Positions 38,201-53,200 of a stretch of DNA of 64,000 bases are shown piece after piece; positions within the stretch are counted from its first letter, which is position 1; each line of letters opens with the position of its first letter. The stretch is from Siphonodentalium dalli. Its lineage: Eukaryota > Mollusca > Scaphopoda > Gadilida > Siphonodentaliidae. Made by a program: the position numbers and the translations under genes. The stretch spans positions 147,981,379 through 148,045,378 of the forward strand of contig CP136063.1 in NCBI GenBank assembly GCA_032622095.1, in the 5' to 3' direction. The notes beneath the pieces are model-generated. The model saw only the letters and a program-made list of their open reading frames with translations, made no database searches and was not told the origin of the DNA.

Positions 38201-41200
38201 AAGTTATTCGTAATTCTGATCAGTAGTAGTCATTATGCAAAATGTGTCAAATATAGGTCGACAAATTCATGAAATATCGATATGTAGACCTCGTATATAG
38301 TCGGAAAACATTTTCCGAAGTCATATAGCAATTTCCAGCTTTTTAAAAATGTCCTCAAAATTGATATAAACACTCTCTATGCATACCATGTCTGGAAAAT
38401 GATATAAATGGACACCCTTTTTGTGTCATATTCTACAGAAAATTCGGACCATGTAAACCATTTGGCTTTAGAGGCAATATATGGCGATGTAAAATATATT
38501 TGTATGGTTCACATTTCAGTCAAAGCATGACAACTTCGACTTCTTTGTCGGAACAACGCTCAACGAAATCAAACGGAGACAAGGATGCTTCAGGGGCGAC
38601 ACTAGACCACACCCATTCAACCCACCGCTGATTGATGAGAGTATTAGTGGGGATAACCTCCCCTCCAACCCAGGTCACCACCAACCCACAGACCGAGATG
38701 TGAACGTCAACATCAACGAAAATCTCCCGACTCCGCAACCGCCACCGATTCGCAGAATAGAAAGTGAGTACCGCCTTCATCGTTTTATACATATTTATCT
38801 TCATCCTCATATTGTCCAGCCTTTTAAATATCGTAATCTTAAATCTTATTTATGGCTCAATCTCGTTGCTAGATCATGCCATAAATCTCAACTCTGGCTA
38901 ATGCCCGTAGAGATCATATTCCACCAGTACAAAACCTGGCAACTTTTTGATGTTCTGACCGCTTCTGACAGAGAACTTTATAACATTCTTTGTTTAAATT
39001 TGCTGCTCGATAACCTACTTCAAAGTATGGGGTGGTCCCAGATCAAAATTACATGCTTTTTCGAGATTTGGTGAGCCGATATCGAAACAAAACAAAACAA
39101 CATGGAATTAATTACCCTGGAGAAATGCCATGATTGTAAGCGGCGCTAAACAATATCGCCCGCAAATCGGGGGGGGGGGGGGGGGGGGGTCAGTAAAAAA
39201 TTTCCGGACACTAGGCGCTATTTTATGATTTCTTCCCTCTGGGTACCCACCACCCTCTAATTTTTATTTTTTCCGATTCTAGGATAGGGACCCACCCCCA
39301 CCAAACTGCTTCAAATGACTATTTTATTCAGTTTTCCTGATCTTATCCGAAGAATGTACCGTGTCATGATTATAGAAGCATTTCTACTTTTTATTTACCA
39401 ACAAGACTGTAAAGTTTCAAAACAATTCTCCAATAAATGTGGGCTGTAGGGTATGCTGATGGATTGACATTTGAAACCCAAGATGGCTGCTGGTGGCCAT
39501 GTTTGTTTCAAAAACATTTTTGGGAAACAATGGATGCTCCCATCTAAAGGTAACTTCTAAGATCCAGCGCTAAAGGATTTGGTCATACAAAGAGTAAAAT
39601 CCATAATGGCCGCTGGCAGCCCCCCCCCCCTTTTTTTTTAACGAAAATCGGGGGTAATGGTAGGCACCCACTAGAGCAGAAATTCGTGGTATTTATCTAT
39701 CTCGTTGCCTATCGAAATATTGTCAGATGTTATACGCAAGGGAAAATATTCCAAATTTGGGGATTTATTCACCACAAACAGTCACGATTTTACACATATA
39801 CCAAATTAATCGAGTTACCGTGGGGGGGGGGGGGGGGGGACTTATCACACCAGAACATTATTCAGGATATAGGCCTATATTATTTTGCGCTTTTCGTTGT
39901 ATTGATTTTAAATGCGTGTTCAATTCTTTGGGGATTTCCTTGACGCTCCTGCGTGCAATATGATTGAAACTGATTGAAAGCAACCCTCAGATATTAGTTA
40001 CCTGCAAGCACAGTCGAAATTGGCTCATGAAAATTTGATTAATGTGGTGTCAACTCGGATGATGAGTCGTTATAGGATGGTTTCCCAAGTGAACGTTCAA
40101 GTTCAAACAATTCAATTATTAATTTTGACATAACACGTGTTTAAAAAAAACCCCACAGGTATAGTAGCCAATTATCGTCTTAAGTACCAGGCGAATGCAA
40201 ACTGAACGTTGTTATTATAATCAATGCCATTCGTAACAAATTCATCAGGAATACGATGACAACACGATTTTGGAAACAATATTCGGTATTCGTCGTTAAA
40301 GAGAAACAACACTCTTCTTATCATATATTGAACTTTTGATATTGAACACAAAATTGGGGCAAATTTCAAGACATGAAAAGATCAGCGTCTGCATGATCAC
40401 TAAACATTCCCAAGAATGGGTGCATAGGTTTAAACTCGTTATTTGCCGAAATCGTACACATAGTATAGTTGGGGAGACATTGGTACACGTGTGTAACTCG
40501 CGGTTTATTGATATCAAACAAAGGTCGTGTTATGCCGTTTGTGGTTTTTATTTTCAGTCATAAAAAAGAGTGTAAGAGGATCCCTACATTTCCTATTAAG
40601 TTTTGTTTACAGAGGCTAAGTTCGCACACTGAATGTGAACGAAACTAGTTTCTAAAATTCATGTGAACAACATTTTTACCGCATGATCGGTGAGTTCTCT
40701 TTAATTCCTACAAGTGGTTGTATAATTATCATTTGCCCAATGTCAATATTCAAATGAGCTGACAATAATAATGTATGCAATCACACGCGGGACTTCACAA
40801 CTATCACAGACACAACAATAAAATATGTGCATTATATACCAAACTAGGAATATTTACCAGGCAAATTGGTGAACGTCGCTTGTGTTAATTGCGGCATATA
40901 GTTATGAACTACTGACTTGCATTTTTGTAAACTTGTAATTTACATGTCTAGAAGTTTTATAATAATTAACACAGCAGGAGTCAGATATTTTGCGCTCCGC
41001 GTGTATAATGTTTCGCTGTTTCTTGCTATACAGTGGGCACATGGGCGTTTTATTTATAGAATGAATTTTGGAGGCCGAGTCCGGTAAAAGGTGTAGTTGG
41101 GAATTTCAAGTTCAATTTCAATTGTTATTCGGATGCCAAGAAGTGCAAGGCGATTAATTCTATGAGTTGGTCATTCGTGAAACCAAAATATATTTTATAT

Positions 41201-44200
41201 TCTATAATTACAATCATGGGTATATAATATATGATCTTGAGCGCGTTTATACCATTTATGACTATGGTTTTCTTGTTTCTTTCTATTGCAGCGTCCACAA
41301 TAGACGTGTTGGTCGCCGAGATGAGAGAACTCATACAGAGCAATCGGAATATACAAAGAGAACTGGACCTCCAGGTGAGAAGGTTATATTCTCGTGTTGC
41401 AATTTCCCCGCGGTAACATGTATTATTGAAGATTATATTAGTACTCGAAATTTTGTCATAAACAATAAAGATAATGAATGATGATGTGGAACATATAGCT
41501 ATATCATATGAAAGTAAGCCGTTGCGTACATCGCCAGCTCGAATACACTCGGAATAAGTCAACTCAGACCTGAATATGAACTCGTAATATCCGGGGTGAT
41601 CTCGCACCGTCTGCTTTTATTCATGCTCAAATCAAATCAAATCAAAGAATGATATTATATCTTCCAAACACGAGTGTTCCCAAGGATACGGGTTGACTCA
41701 GCGTATATGGATGGAAATAGACGAGTGGACTCAGTATGTGTAAATCAGTGACTGCATGGTGGTGCCCAGGAGATTATGAGATGATCAAATCTATTACGAA
41801 ATTGCGAGGATACGAAATGACAAGTTACAATGTCCACGAGACTAACTCGTTTTGTTGAAATTTCAGGCAAGAGATATCAAGTATATAAGGAATTACCTAG
41901 AGAAGTGTGATATATGTCAAGGTAAGTGAAAGCATGACTTGAATTATCGAAAACAACCATATCACAAACCAGACACAGAAGCCCAAGTTAGTCATGCGAA
42001 ATATTCAGTTAGTGCAATCTACTGTCGTATTCTGACATCTGACCTTTGTTGTCTTTGCAAACGTACTATACACAGCAGTTTAAACGTATTTCGTCCTATT
42101 CTTTCGTTAAATGTCATATGACCTAGTTTGATAGTACATCAATTATAGACAGTCACTGATTTGTGATATGCCCTTGACACTCATGAATGGTGAGTATGAC
42201 ATAATGTTTGTCAAAATATATGGCGAGCCACATGGTGGGTGAGTTTACAGTGCCTCTAATGATATGCAGTACCATCAGGTCCACACGGAAGTGTTGAAAT
42301 CCGCGCATATATGTAGCCCCAATGCTGAATTGATTCGCGGATTCTCAGTGCAAATGGAGGCATCTCAGTGCTCTATGTAATCATCTCAGTGTAATTTGGC
42401 TTTTTCACGAAATATAAACTAAAATTATTACGGGAAGAAATTAATAAATAATTCTGCATTTATCAATTAGAAGGGTCGCATGGCGATGTCCAATTTGCCT
42501 GAAACAATACGAATCGCGCTTAAAGCAGAAAAAACTTCAGATATCTTTCTTCCCATAATTCTATTGCAAAAAGTAGGAACCTGTAAATAATTTTATTTCG
42601 TCAAAAAGCCAAATTACCACGAGAGGCTTGTCTACAATACCAAGAGGTTAGAAATAGGTGCATATTGAATCCAGTTTAAGTTGTTCACCCTGATCATCGT
42701 ACGTTCCCAACGATTTTCTTCTCTTTATAGAAACATATTATGCTCCGATGTATATGCAAGTAAAACCATGCGGTAAATAAGATTCAATAAATATAGCTTA
42801 CATTTACAAACATAATTATTTATGCTTAGATGCATGTTTTATATCTTATATATGCATGTTATGTGTGAACATTTAATGTCCACGTAATTTGGAAGGATGG
42901 ACAAGTTAGGTCCATAAATACACGAAATACCGATCTACAGACTTTATATATACTCTAAAAACAGGACTTGCCCAATTTTCTTTTTTTGTGTGGATAACGC
43001 CCTTTATTTTCATTGTATCATATATATATTGATCACCGAACAGAACCGGTGTGTAACAAAAAAACGACCACACTGTCAGGCGTCAAACCGCCACGGTGCT
43101 TTAACCCTTTCAGTGCCAGGTCCGATTTTTGTATCAACCCATATACCCTGTGCCAATGCATTCTCTTATATATGAGAGTCGACCATAGGTCGCCTCGCAT
43201 ATATAAGAGAATGCATTGGCCTAACAATTTTTCATCATTTGTTATTATTTTTTACAATTTTTTACAATTTTAATAATTTTTTCTTATATTCTTTATCTCT
43301 TTCAGTGCCAGACTTATTTTGTAGGTTTAGTGCTAGGGAATCTTACGTTTTTCATGGGCTTAAAAATTATTACTATGAATACTTGGTGATAGTTTTGAGT
43401 TATAAAATGCCCCTAAGGTTTTATCCAGTTTGTTTTTTAAATTTGCTATAGCATGCTTAAGCATACCCAAAAAAAATTCAACCCAAAAAAATATATATAT
43501 ATATATTTATTTTTAATTTTTTTTAGGGCCGATTTTACAGACCGTAAATTAGGGCCGATGTGATCGGCCCCTGGCACTGAAAGGGTTAAAGAATAATATA
43601 CTGTTACGCGATTTTATAACATGAAATCTTGTTCCAGGGACATTGATTTAGTCCGTGAATTCGACACAGCGAGCTTTATTTCTAACCACTGAACTCTCAC
43701 TTGACGATAATATAACCATCTTCAGAAAAGTTTAACGATTCAATTAGTATACTGACCACGAAGACTCTCCCGTTAAACCATACGCGTGAATATATATAGG
43801 AACCAAATCAAATCGAACGATGGATATGCAAGAATACGTTATAGTTTACAACAATATCACATTAGAAAACACTCCCGCGTGCGAATTCGAATTCTTCCGA
43901 TTTTTTATGTGAACTGTTACCGTGAGGCGTCAGAGGCTCAGAGGCTCAGAGTCAGCTCTCCAAAAATATGTCTATATGAGCTTATCCACATATCTTCAGA
44001 TTATCATCTTCTATCGCGAATCTTATACTCTCTAATTATCTATGTTTCTATCGTCGATATCATATTATATGTTTAATACCCACCTTATTTCTCGATCTCT
44101 TCTCACTTGACTCGTTTATATCATAGAACCTAATGTTGACACACCTATCGCACCAGCCCACAGCATGAGTTGATGCGCGACAAAAATTTAAAAAACTTGA

Positions 44201-47200
44201 ATGCTAACCGTGAACCTCAGGCACATGTACTCAAATTGTGGGCTCGCGGTCACAAGATAACCACAGACGACACATGTATATAAGCTACTAGCTTGTTGTC
44301 GATTCCCCCATACCATATCTGTTTATTATAGTGTAACTACTTTCTTATGAATTATATTGATTAAATGGTTTACACCAAAGAAGCCACACCCAATGAACTG
44401 ACACAAAATTGGTTAAAGCCATTTACCCCTTACCGGGAGAATAAAACACAACAACAACAATCCCAGAGATTCGTAACATGTGGACATCACGAAGGCCGCT
44501 CAATAACACATTCAAAACTAGTAATACGATGAAAATAAGCATGAACGAATACGATTATGGGAATGCTATCAATCCCTTCATGTCCTCCATCTTCTGGTAT
44601 AGAACATGAACAATGAGTAGTTTTATGTTGTCAAATCGGATGGGGGATCTTTGAGGCCTGATGTCGGTGTCCCACGATGTGCATGACTTGCTTCATACAT
44701 TATATGCCTCCAATATTCTACGCATGGCAGCACCGAAGCCAAGACCAGCATTACCACCTTGCCGACCAAATTACTGCTATCGGGGCGTGGAGTGCAGGAA
44801 TACTGACGGAGGTCCCGTGTGCGGGAGATGTCCGTCAGGTTACTATGGAGATGGAAGAGATTGCCGAAGAATCACGACATGTCGCGACAGACCACGTCCG
44901 TGTTACCAAGGTAATCACATAACAATTCTGCTGATATCAACGATTCTTAAATCTGCCACTTCTGTTAATTCCGTGTGTTCAAACTGGTTTGGTTGTCCTA
45001 CACAAGCCCCTGGGAAAAAATACCAGATATACCAATATATACTTTACCACTGACAAGGTTCACAATCCGATTTTGGGAAAAACACAATCTATCATATATT
45101 TCTCATAGATTCTGAAAATCGTTCATCTCAGTCACAATATATTTCAATGTGTCTTATTTGCCATGAAATATCACCCTGTAGCCCACATTTATTGGAGAAT
45201 TGTTTTGAAACTGCGCAGTCTTGTTGGTAAATAAAAAGTAGGTATGTATATATAACCCATTAACACGTCATCGTTTTGTCCTTGTGGACATGAGTCGTAC
45301 TATCGTTCGCTCAGTTTTAAAATAGTACTGCGCGAATTTAAATATGAGTAAGGTATAGGCGCTAGATGTAATCCAATTTTTGAGGTAGTAGATCTGAAGT
45401 TTAATTATTAACATAGTGTTACATTAAGTGGAAGCAATTCTATGTTTTGCAAATATACGGTATTTCCAGATTTCATGTTATGCCAATATCTTAATATATG
45501 CACACTTCGTCATTTTTTTTATAGATTTGCATTCAGTATGTATCAAATACGTATTGCTACAAATACCATATCATACGTATGTACATTTTCGAAGTATATG
45601 AACGATAACAATATAATATAGCATGCAAATATAACTATGATAAAATATATACCGCAACAATTTTGTCTCCTTGTGATTAAAAATCTTGTATTTGGTTCTC
45701 GGTATCATCACCACATAGGACCATCTTACTGGTCTCAAGTTACCAATGTGTTACCATATTTATGTGGAAATCTGTATTAATTTCGTTACATACCTATATT
45801 TCACTTATACGCTATGTTTTTCGTCGATATTGCAGTAACACCGCGCATAGCCACATCTAAACAATCTAAATAATCCAGGTTTATACAATGCCCGCAATAC
45901 CTTATTCATGTATTAAGGAATTGTTAGAAATGAACTATATATCGATGTATGTTTTCGATATACCAATCACATTATGCCACACAAAGAGCCAAACCTTTTC
46001 AGGTGGAAGAACTCGATTGGTTTTGGAGAAGAACCAAATTCCCCCATTTGAACAATGTTTCTTGTGGGAACATGGCAGTGACAAGTATATATTCTGTCAA
46101 GAATCCATATATAACCAATGCATAACCAAAGTTTTCTTGATGGCAAGACGAAGAACAAATTATATTTCTGAAGGACCAAATAGTTCGTATTATGGAAAAA
46201 ACCTTTAGAACAAATGTCGGTGCTTCACACAGGAAAGCGAAGAACCAAGTTTTATCAACGAAAGCAAAATTCCCTGAAGGCCTAAATGAAATTGCGTTTT
46301 GAAGAACCAACTGATTTTACGCCGCTCGAAGAACCAGCTGATTCGCCCCGAAATATGGGAATGATATGGTCACACTGCTTATATTAGAATGTATCTTTCT
46401 CCCACCAATTTGACCTCTTCAAATAAAGGTCTCGTCAACCATTTTACGTATATTTTGGCTGTGCGTTCCATACACTCACCATATAGATCCCACTTCCGGG
46501 AAAATGGGGATTCCAGGAAATTGAGTTTGTAAATATTATGTCCACATCAACTGCATAACAATATCTTGGAAATGCACCATACAAGCTGTCTTCTGGAATC
46601 CAACATCAAATTGATGGCCGGTTAAGTATCTCGCATGTGTGTATGCCAAAGAAGGGGCCTCGCTAAGTAAAAACTGTCCGCGAATTTGAAGTATCTGCAA
46701 AGTTTACCAAATGCACTGTTGGTTCAAACCGTCGAATATATGCTATATATATAACTACAATAACTAGGCATGGATTATTGAAATGCAACGATAACAGCCA
46801 TAAAATTTCATATTTCTTACATGCGTGCTAAATGTTATCGACCACGTGTCTGCTCAATTTCCAGGTAGCCAAATTTTCCCGGAAGTGGGACTTTATACCC
46901 GCTTTATACCTCTTTAGTCTTGACAATGTTATATTTGATCTCTATGCATGCGTGTAGGCGTTCGTTGTGTTGATTCTGAGTATGGAGCTAGATGTGGAGC
47001 CTGTCCACACGGCATGACTGGCGACGGGAGGCGGGGCCGATGCACGGTGATTGACGAACCACCGACTGTCACATGCGCCAACAATCCATGTTTCCGAGGA
47101 GTGAGATGTGAGGACACGCCCAATGGTTACAGGTGCGGCCCATGTCCTCCGGGGTTCACTGGCAACGGGACACACTGTGCCGACCTAGACGAGGTATGTC

Positions 47201-50200
47201 TATATATACCGGGGCCATCGTTTCGTCTTGGCCAAATGAGGTTTTCTGAAATACATTATTCGAACAAAAAGATTCAAATAATATCTTGACCACAACCAAG
47301 GGCTTCCGTGGGGTGAAGGAGAAGATCACTCGATCTTTTCGACCATCCCGGGAGCTTCGCGCCCAACTACTATCCTCTCCAATGCTTCCACTTGAACCAC
47401 ACATATGCATATCATCTATCATCTAACAGGTACCAAATCGACTCATATATCATCAAAAAATCGCGTGAGAAATAGAAATATTAATGTTGGTGTTATTAAA
47501 TATTCATACAAATCCAAATGATAGTGGTGTCGGCTCGGATGCAAAAATGATAGGCCAGAACACAAAATTAATGTATAATTAAAAGCAATAGCTTATCATT
47601 TACACTCCCCATCTCCCCTCCCTATACTGCATATCAGACTCACCCAAAAGTTTGAAATGTCACCTCACACTCTTTTATATACCGATCTATATATCGTTCC
47701 GCTATACTAAATCTATTTTCAATCAAATTATTTCTATTACTCCATATGAAAAAAATAAATATATATCGATCCAGTCCACACTGTGAGTAGCTGAGTAACA
47801 TATATACACACAACGATCTTCTAAAATTATTATGAACACCATTATCTAATATTATGCCATCATTCTCACAGTGTGGGCTTATTCACACGTAATCGGAAAC
47901 GACCCCCATAAGCGTCATGCTTGATGTCGTATCCCCTCCATACAACCAATATTCATGCTTCATACACCATGCATTTTTTTTTAATTATATGGAATGAATA
48001 GTCTTTACATCAAATGCTGAGTTAAATGCCTTCCACGTTTTCGTTTGAAAAGATGGACATTGAAGAGAAATGCGTTCATGTTATCATCGAAATTAACCAA
48101 TCAATTTGGGAGCAATTTTCATAGGCAACATGATATCCCGTATATGGGACAAATCTGTCTAATGGCACAGCTTGTCTCGTACACGTGCGGATTTGCTAAT
48201 GCAGATTATAAACTTGGCAGGGTACTGATGAATTTGAACCATGTTAATGTGTGTATTTACTAAATAGTACGATGTCATTCCAGTGTCAGTTTCAACCGTG
48301 CGATAGGAGAACCCATTGTCAAAACATGGCCCCTGGATTCCAATGTACGCCCTGTCCTCCTGGATACTACAGTCCATTTATCCGCGGGGTTGGTTTGGAA
48401 GACGCACAACGTTTGCAGCAGGTGAGTATGCTGGCATGAACCAGTCTAGCTATAACAATCTGTGCAAAACTCAAGTGAGCAGATGGGGACAATTCTATGT
48501 TATATTCAGAATATGTGAATTTAACTTTTCGCTGAATTTTAAGCTTTATTAGCTATACAGTGGCTTTGTCATTCTGAGCCGAATAATGTGGTTCATCCTT
48601 TCAGACATATTGGGTTCCAGTTTTCTTGAGACGTGCATGTTCTGGCATGGCATACACAAATTCTTGCTTTTATTGGTCTGTCGAGGGATAAGTTTTGCAG
48701 AGGTTACTGCGTATATAACGATGATAAGAAAGTTCAAATGGACATTCGAAGTTGGACACCCCGATCTGAACGAGTATACCTTCTGTTAAATCGTTTGACA
48801 TTTGATATTGACAGTAACCATTTCGTTTGATCTATTCTGATTTAGGTGTGTCAAGACATCAATGAATGTGAAACAAACAATGGCGGATGCGTCCCAAATT
48901 CGGCTTGCATTAACTACCCGGTAGGTGTATGGAATGTTGCATATATCCATGTACTTATATATATCGTCCGAGCTAGCATAGGTTTTTGTAAACACGGTTC
49001 CCAGCAATAGTCTTTCAAAATTAGCTTAGGCTTAGCTGGCATGCTTCTCAATCATTTTAACACTTTCTTTACTGAATGGAATCTTCCGTCAGTTATAAAA
49101 GTATACATTGGAATTATAGACTTATTATTCATTAGGAGGGGTGCTCATGCAGAGACGTGGTGACAGGGTTTTTTTTTTTAGGGGGGGGAGGGGGGGGTGT
49201 CTCAACCCCCCAACTTTGGTAAAAATTTTCAACAGTTGGAAATTTCATACCTGCCAAAACATTAGTTGGAAATTTCACACCAACACTAGGTTGAAAATGT
49301 TCGTGTAGTTTGATTTTCAAACAATTTATTGGGGGAATTAATTGTTTTTGGACAAATATTTGCATATTTTCCTATTTTTTGGTCCAAATTTTGGACTGAA
49401 ATGGTCATCAGTTGGAAATTTTCCAACCTTAGGGGGGGGGGGGGGGGGGGGTGACAGGTTGGAAATTTCCAACACTTGGAAAGCTTGTGTCCTGGTCCCT
49501 CCCCCGTGGCCAGTCAAAAACTGCTAGTTATTTAAAAAAAAACAATATTTTCCAACCTAATTGGGGGTGTCAGGTTTGAAATTTCCAACTCTAGGAAGGC
49601 TTGAGACTAGGATTTTGCGATTTTCTTGTTCAGATTTCAAAATTTTCGCACACCGGGCCGAACCATGGTCGACCCGGTGTGTCATTGCCCCCCCACCCCC
49701 GTGGCCAATACAAAACTGCTAATTAGTTTAACAAAACAATATTTTACAACATTTGGTAAAACTTGTGGACTGAAATGGTCATCAGTTGGAGAATTCCCCA
49801 ACCTGAGGGGGAGTATGAGGTTTGAAATTTCCAACACTATATATATATATATATATATATAGGAAAGCTTTAGTTGAGGCTAGTCTAGATGCTAGGATTT
49901 GCGATTTTCTTGTATATATAGTTTTCAAATTTTTCTCACACCGGGCCGAACATGCAACCATGGTCAGCCAGGTCTCTTGCCCGTAGCCGTGTGCATTTGT
50001 TTGGAGTTTGACCACTAGATGTTATGATTTATGCAATTTTGCAGGTTAAAATATCTGAATGTTCTCACAACGGGAATATAGAACCATGGTTTATGAATAT
50101 ATAGGGGATATTAGGATATTAAGCATGAGCACTGATGTGCAAGGGGGGGGGGGGTGCAAATGGAATTATGCAAAACTTGTGTTCAGTCTGATTCTGATTC

Positions 50201-53200
50201 AAGGGGGAGGGGTGCAGTTGGAATTTTCCAAGGTGGAACCCCCCCCCCCCCCCCACCACGGAGACCCTCTAGCCACGTCCATATGCTCATGAAATGTGAG
50301 CATACGGCAGACTATCACAGACACAGGACGAGAATACGTATGTGCATAAAAAGTGGTGAACATCGATAACATAAGTTGAACGTATTGTCAGAACATTTCC
50401 CAAGGGAAACACCTCATAACTAAACCATTTTGTCATTCGCCAGGGACACTTTAATATATACATTCATTCAACGCGATAAAAGAAGCTATATAGCTATACA
50501 ATAACGTATATATACACACATGGTCAAGTTAAGTATAAGACGTCCGTATATATAGCATCCAATCCGGAAAAAGCGACATAGCGACATTTATAGTTTTTCC
50601 TAAATTTCCACAGGGGACATTTGAATGCGGACCGTGCTTACCAGGTTATGTTGGGAATCAGGAAGTCGGGTGTGTTCGGGACTCGTCGGTTTGTTTCGAC
50701 GGGACGCTATGTCACAAGAATGCCAGATGTGTCCGGAGGAGAGGAGTTCCAGGATACCTGTGCGAAGTAAGAAACTTGTTCTAATGGAAACTCCGACCGT
50801 TTATATTGCAACTTATTCCCTCTCTAAAGTTTTTTTCATTTATGCCTCAAGATCACTACGTTGGTCAACATTCCGTATCCGGGGTCGTAATTTTTGACTG
50901 AAATCATGCCTCTATTATAAATACCACTTTTACATGTTTGGTGTTGAATCGTGTGGGAAAACACCATGCAACAAAAGCAACAACAAAAAGAAGAAGAAGC
51001 GAAAATTCTTGTGGTGATGCCGATAAAAGAAAATAATAACTTGTTTTCCAGTATTCGAATAGAAATCTCGTAGATCATGTCACATCATGTGTGCTGTTTT
51101 GTGCGATTCTTTTCTCATAACAACAAGGCACAGTTTAATCGTTATTGCAAAACGAAAAAATGTGATTATTCCTGACACTCCATTAACAGAAAATTCGAAT
51201 ATATGTCTGAATTTTATATTTGTATATATGGGTTAGAGGATAGTTTTTTTTCGAACAAGACAATGTCCCAACATACCGGTACGAATCACGTTAGACACAA
51301 TCATTTCGGCCAATTTGGCCGGTTACTTCATGTGACTTTTTCATCTGACGTGTGTGTCGGATAATTGATCTGGAGGATTTATGTAAATGTTAGCCCAAAC
51401 TACATTTCCAAGTAACGATGGTTTTGTTGTTTATTTTGAGGAATAATACCGCGTCAGATGAATTCAGCCCAAATATGTTAACAGTTGTCGTGTCAAACAT
51501 TCAGCAGTAGGTTAGCGTTATTTAGTATTTGTGGATGTCCTTTAACATGGGGAAAATAGACTACTGCGCTTGAACGAGCATGTGAATTTGTCGTTTTTAA
51601 TGTACAGCAACTTGATAATCAATAACAGAGGCATTCTCTGTCAAATAAGGTCGCTCTATTTACGGTATTAATTGCGGAACTTTCTAAAGTAAACTACGCG
51701 TAAACGGATACATACGGTAAATTATAGAATGTGCCGGAATCGGCCTAATCGCCCCATGGCCAACTCGCCCAGTCGACGTGTGTCAATTCGGTACCTACTA
51801 TAACATGTACCCGAGTCCGATTCGGAATAAAAGATGTATACGGGTGTTATATAGCGTTTGGTCCGTTGTTTCTCAATGAATAGTATTGAAATTTGGTGTA
51901 TATGTCCGGGCTGGGACATGGAATACAACAACGTTTGAATTGTTTTTCAATTTACAAATTTGTTGATTTTATTCAATTTTTTTTCGTTCTGAAAACACAC
52001 TATAAAGTGTATATAATATAATAACGAACACGAGACATACATAATTTATAAACTGTTAACAAAAGATATCAAATTCAATACATGACAAAGATGACTCAGT
52101 GGAGTTTATAAAGTGAACATAAAAACATTGAGGTAAGAATCTTTTTAAGGAATGCAACTTTATTTAATGATAATAAACACATAAATTAAAATAACAAACA
52201 TGAGACATACAAGATTTATAAACTGTTAACAAAAGATATCAAACTCAATACATGACAAAGATGACTCAGTGAAGTTTATAAAGTGAACATAAAAATATTA
52301 AGGTAAGAATCTTTTTAAGCATTAGCACAGACCACAGTCCACTTCACTCATCCGATCATCACCAAACTTCATATTTATCTTGATATTGATCTATCAGATG
52401 AGAGCTATCAAATATTTTTTTAATTTCATAGGAAAAAATGGTCGCCAGCGGCCATATTGCATTTACGTTATATTTTATCGCGTCATGTCGATATCTAGTA
52501 TTACTTAGAAATTTCACCTTTCCAGATTCATAATTGCTCCATTGACTGTAACAGATGAAATTATTCCCCTCTTCGGATAGAGTGTCACTGAAACTTTATT
52601 TTGTCAGACTGTCTGTATAATCACTGATTATATATGGCAATAATCTGTAATAAGATGTAGCACTATTTTATTTTATATTTACATGCAGTGCTGTTTTTAT
52701 ACATCAATTCTAATCCCCCTAGATCATCATGTGATCGATCATACATCGCGCGAGGACCTGGTTGAATTAAGGGGGGTTTTATGGATCACTTCTGTCCTCA
52801 AGCTAGATTATACTTATGACATTTAATGGCATGTTTCTAACGTGGAGGGTTAGATATGCTTGAGAAACCACCACTCTTTAATTCACACCAAGTTCTCAGC
52901 TGTCATGTTCGGATATTAGAACCCATAGCCATGATATATGGTTTATTTTGTGTATACTAGTAATATAGTTATTTTCAGTACCTTTATATACCAGTACTGT
53001 GTATAACAATGCATATAAATTAATCCATGTATACATGTATATTGATTCAACGGATTCAGTGGTTTTGTCCATCAGTCTATCAAATTTGCGGGGNNNNNNN
53101 NNNNNNNNNNNNNNNNNNNNNNNNNNNNNNNNNNNNNNNNNNNNNNNNNNNNNNNNNNNNNNNNNNNNNNNNNNNNNNNNNNNNNNNNNNNNNAATCAGT

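Noticed and set aside
41592-41640. Possible CRISPR-like direct repeats (aaatcaaatcaaatcaaa).
   Set aside because: Simple sequence repeat in a eukaryotic intron; no spacer structure.
45888-46208. 106-codon plus-strand frame in thrombospondin intron 7.
   Set aside because: It overlaps a degenerate 'gaagaaccaa' repeat, is mirrored by minus-strand frames, and would break the exon 7-8 phase match.
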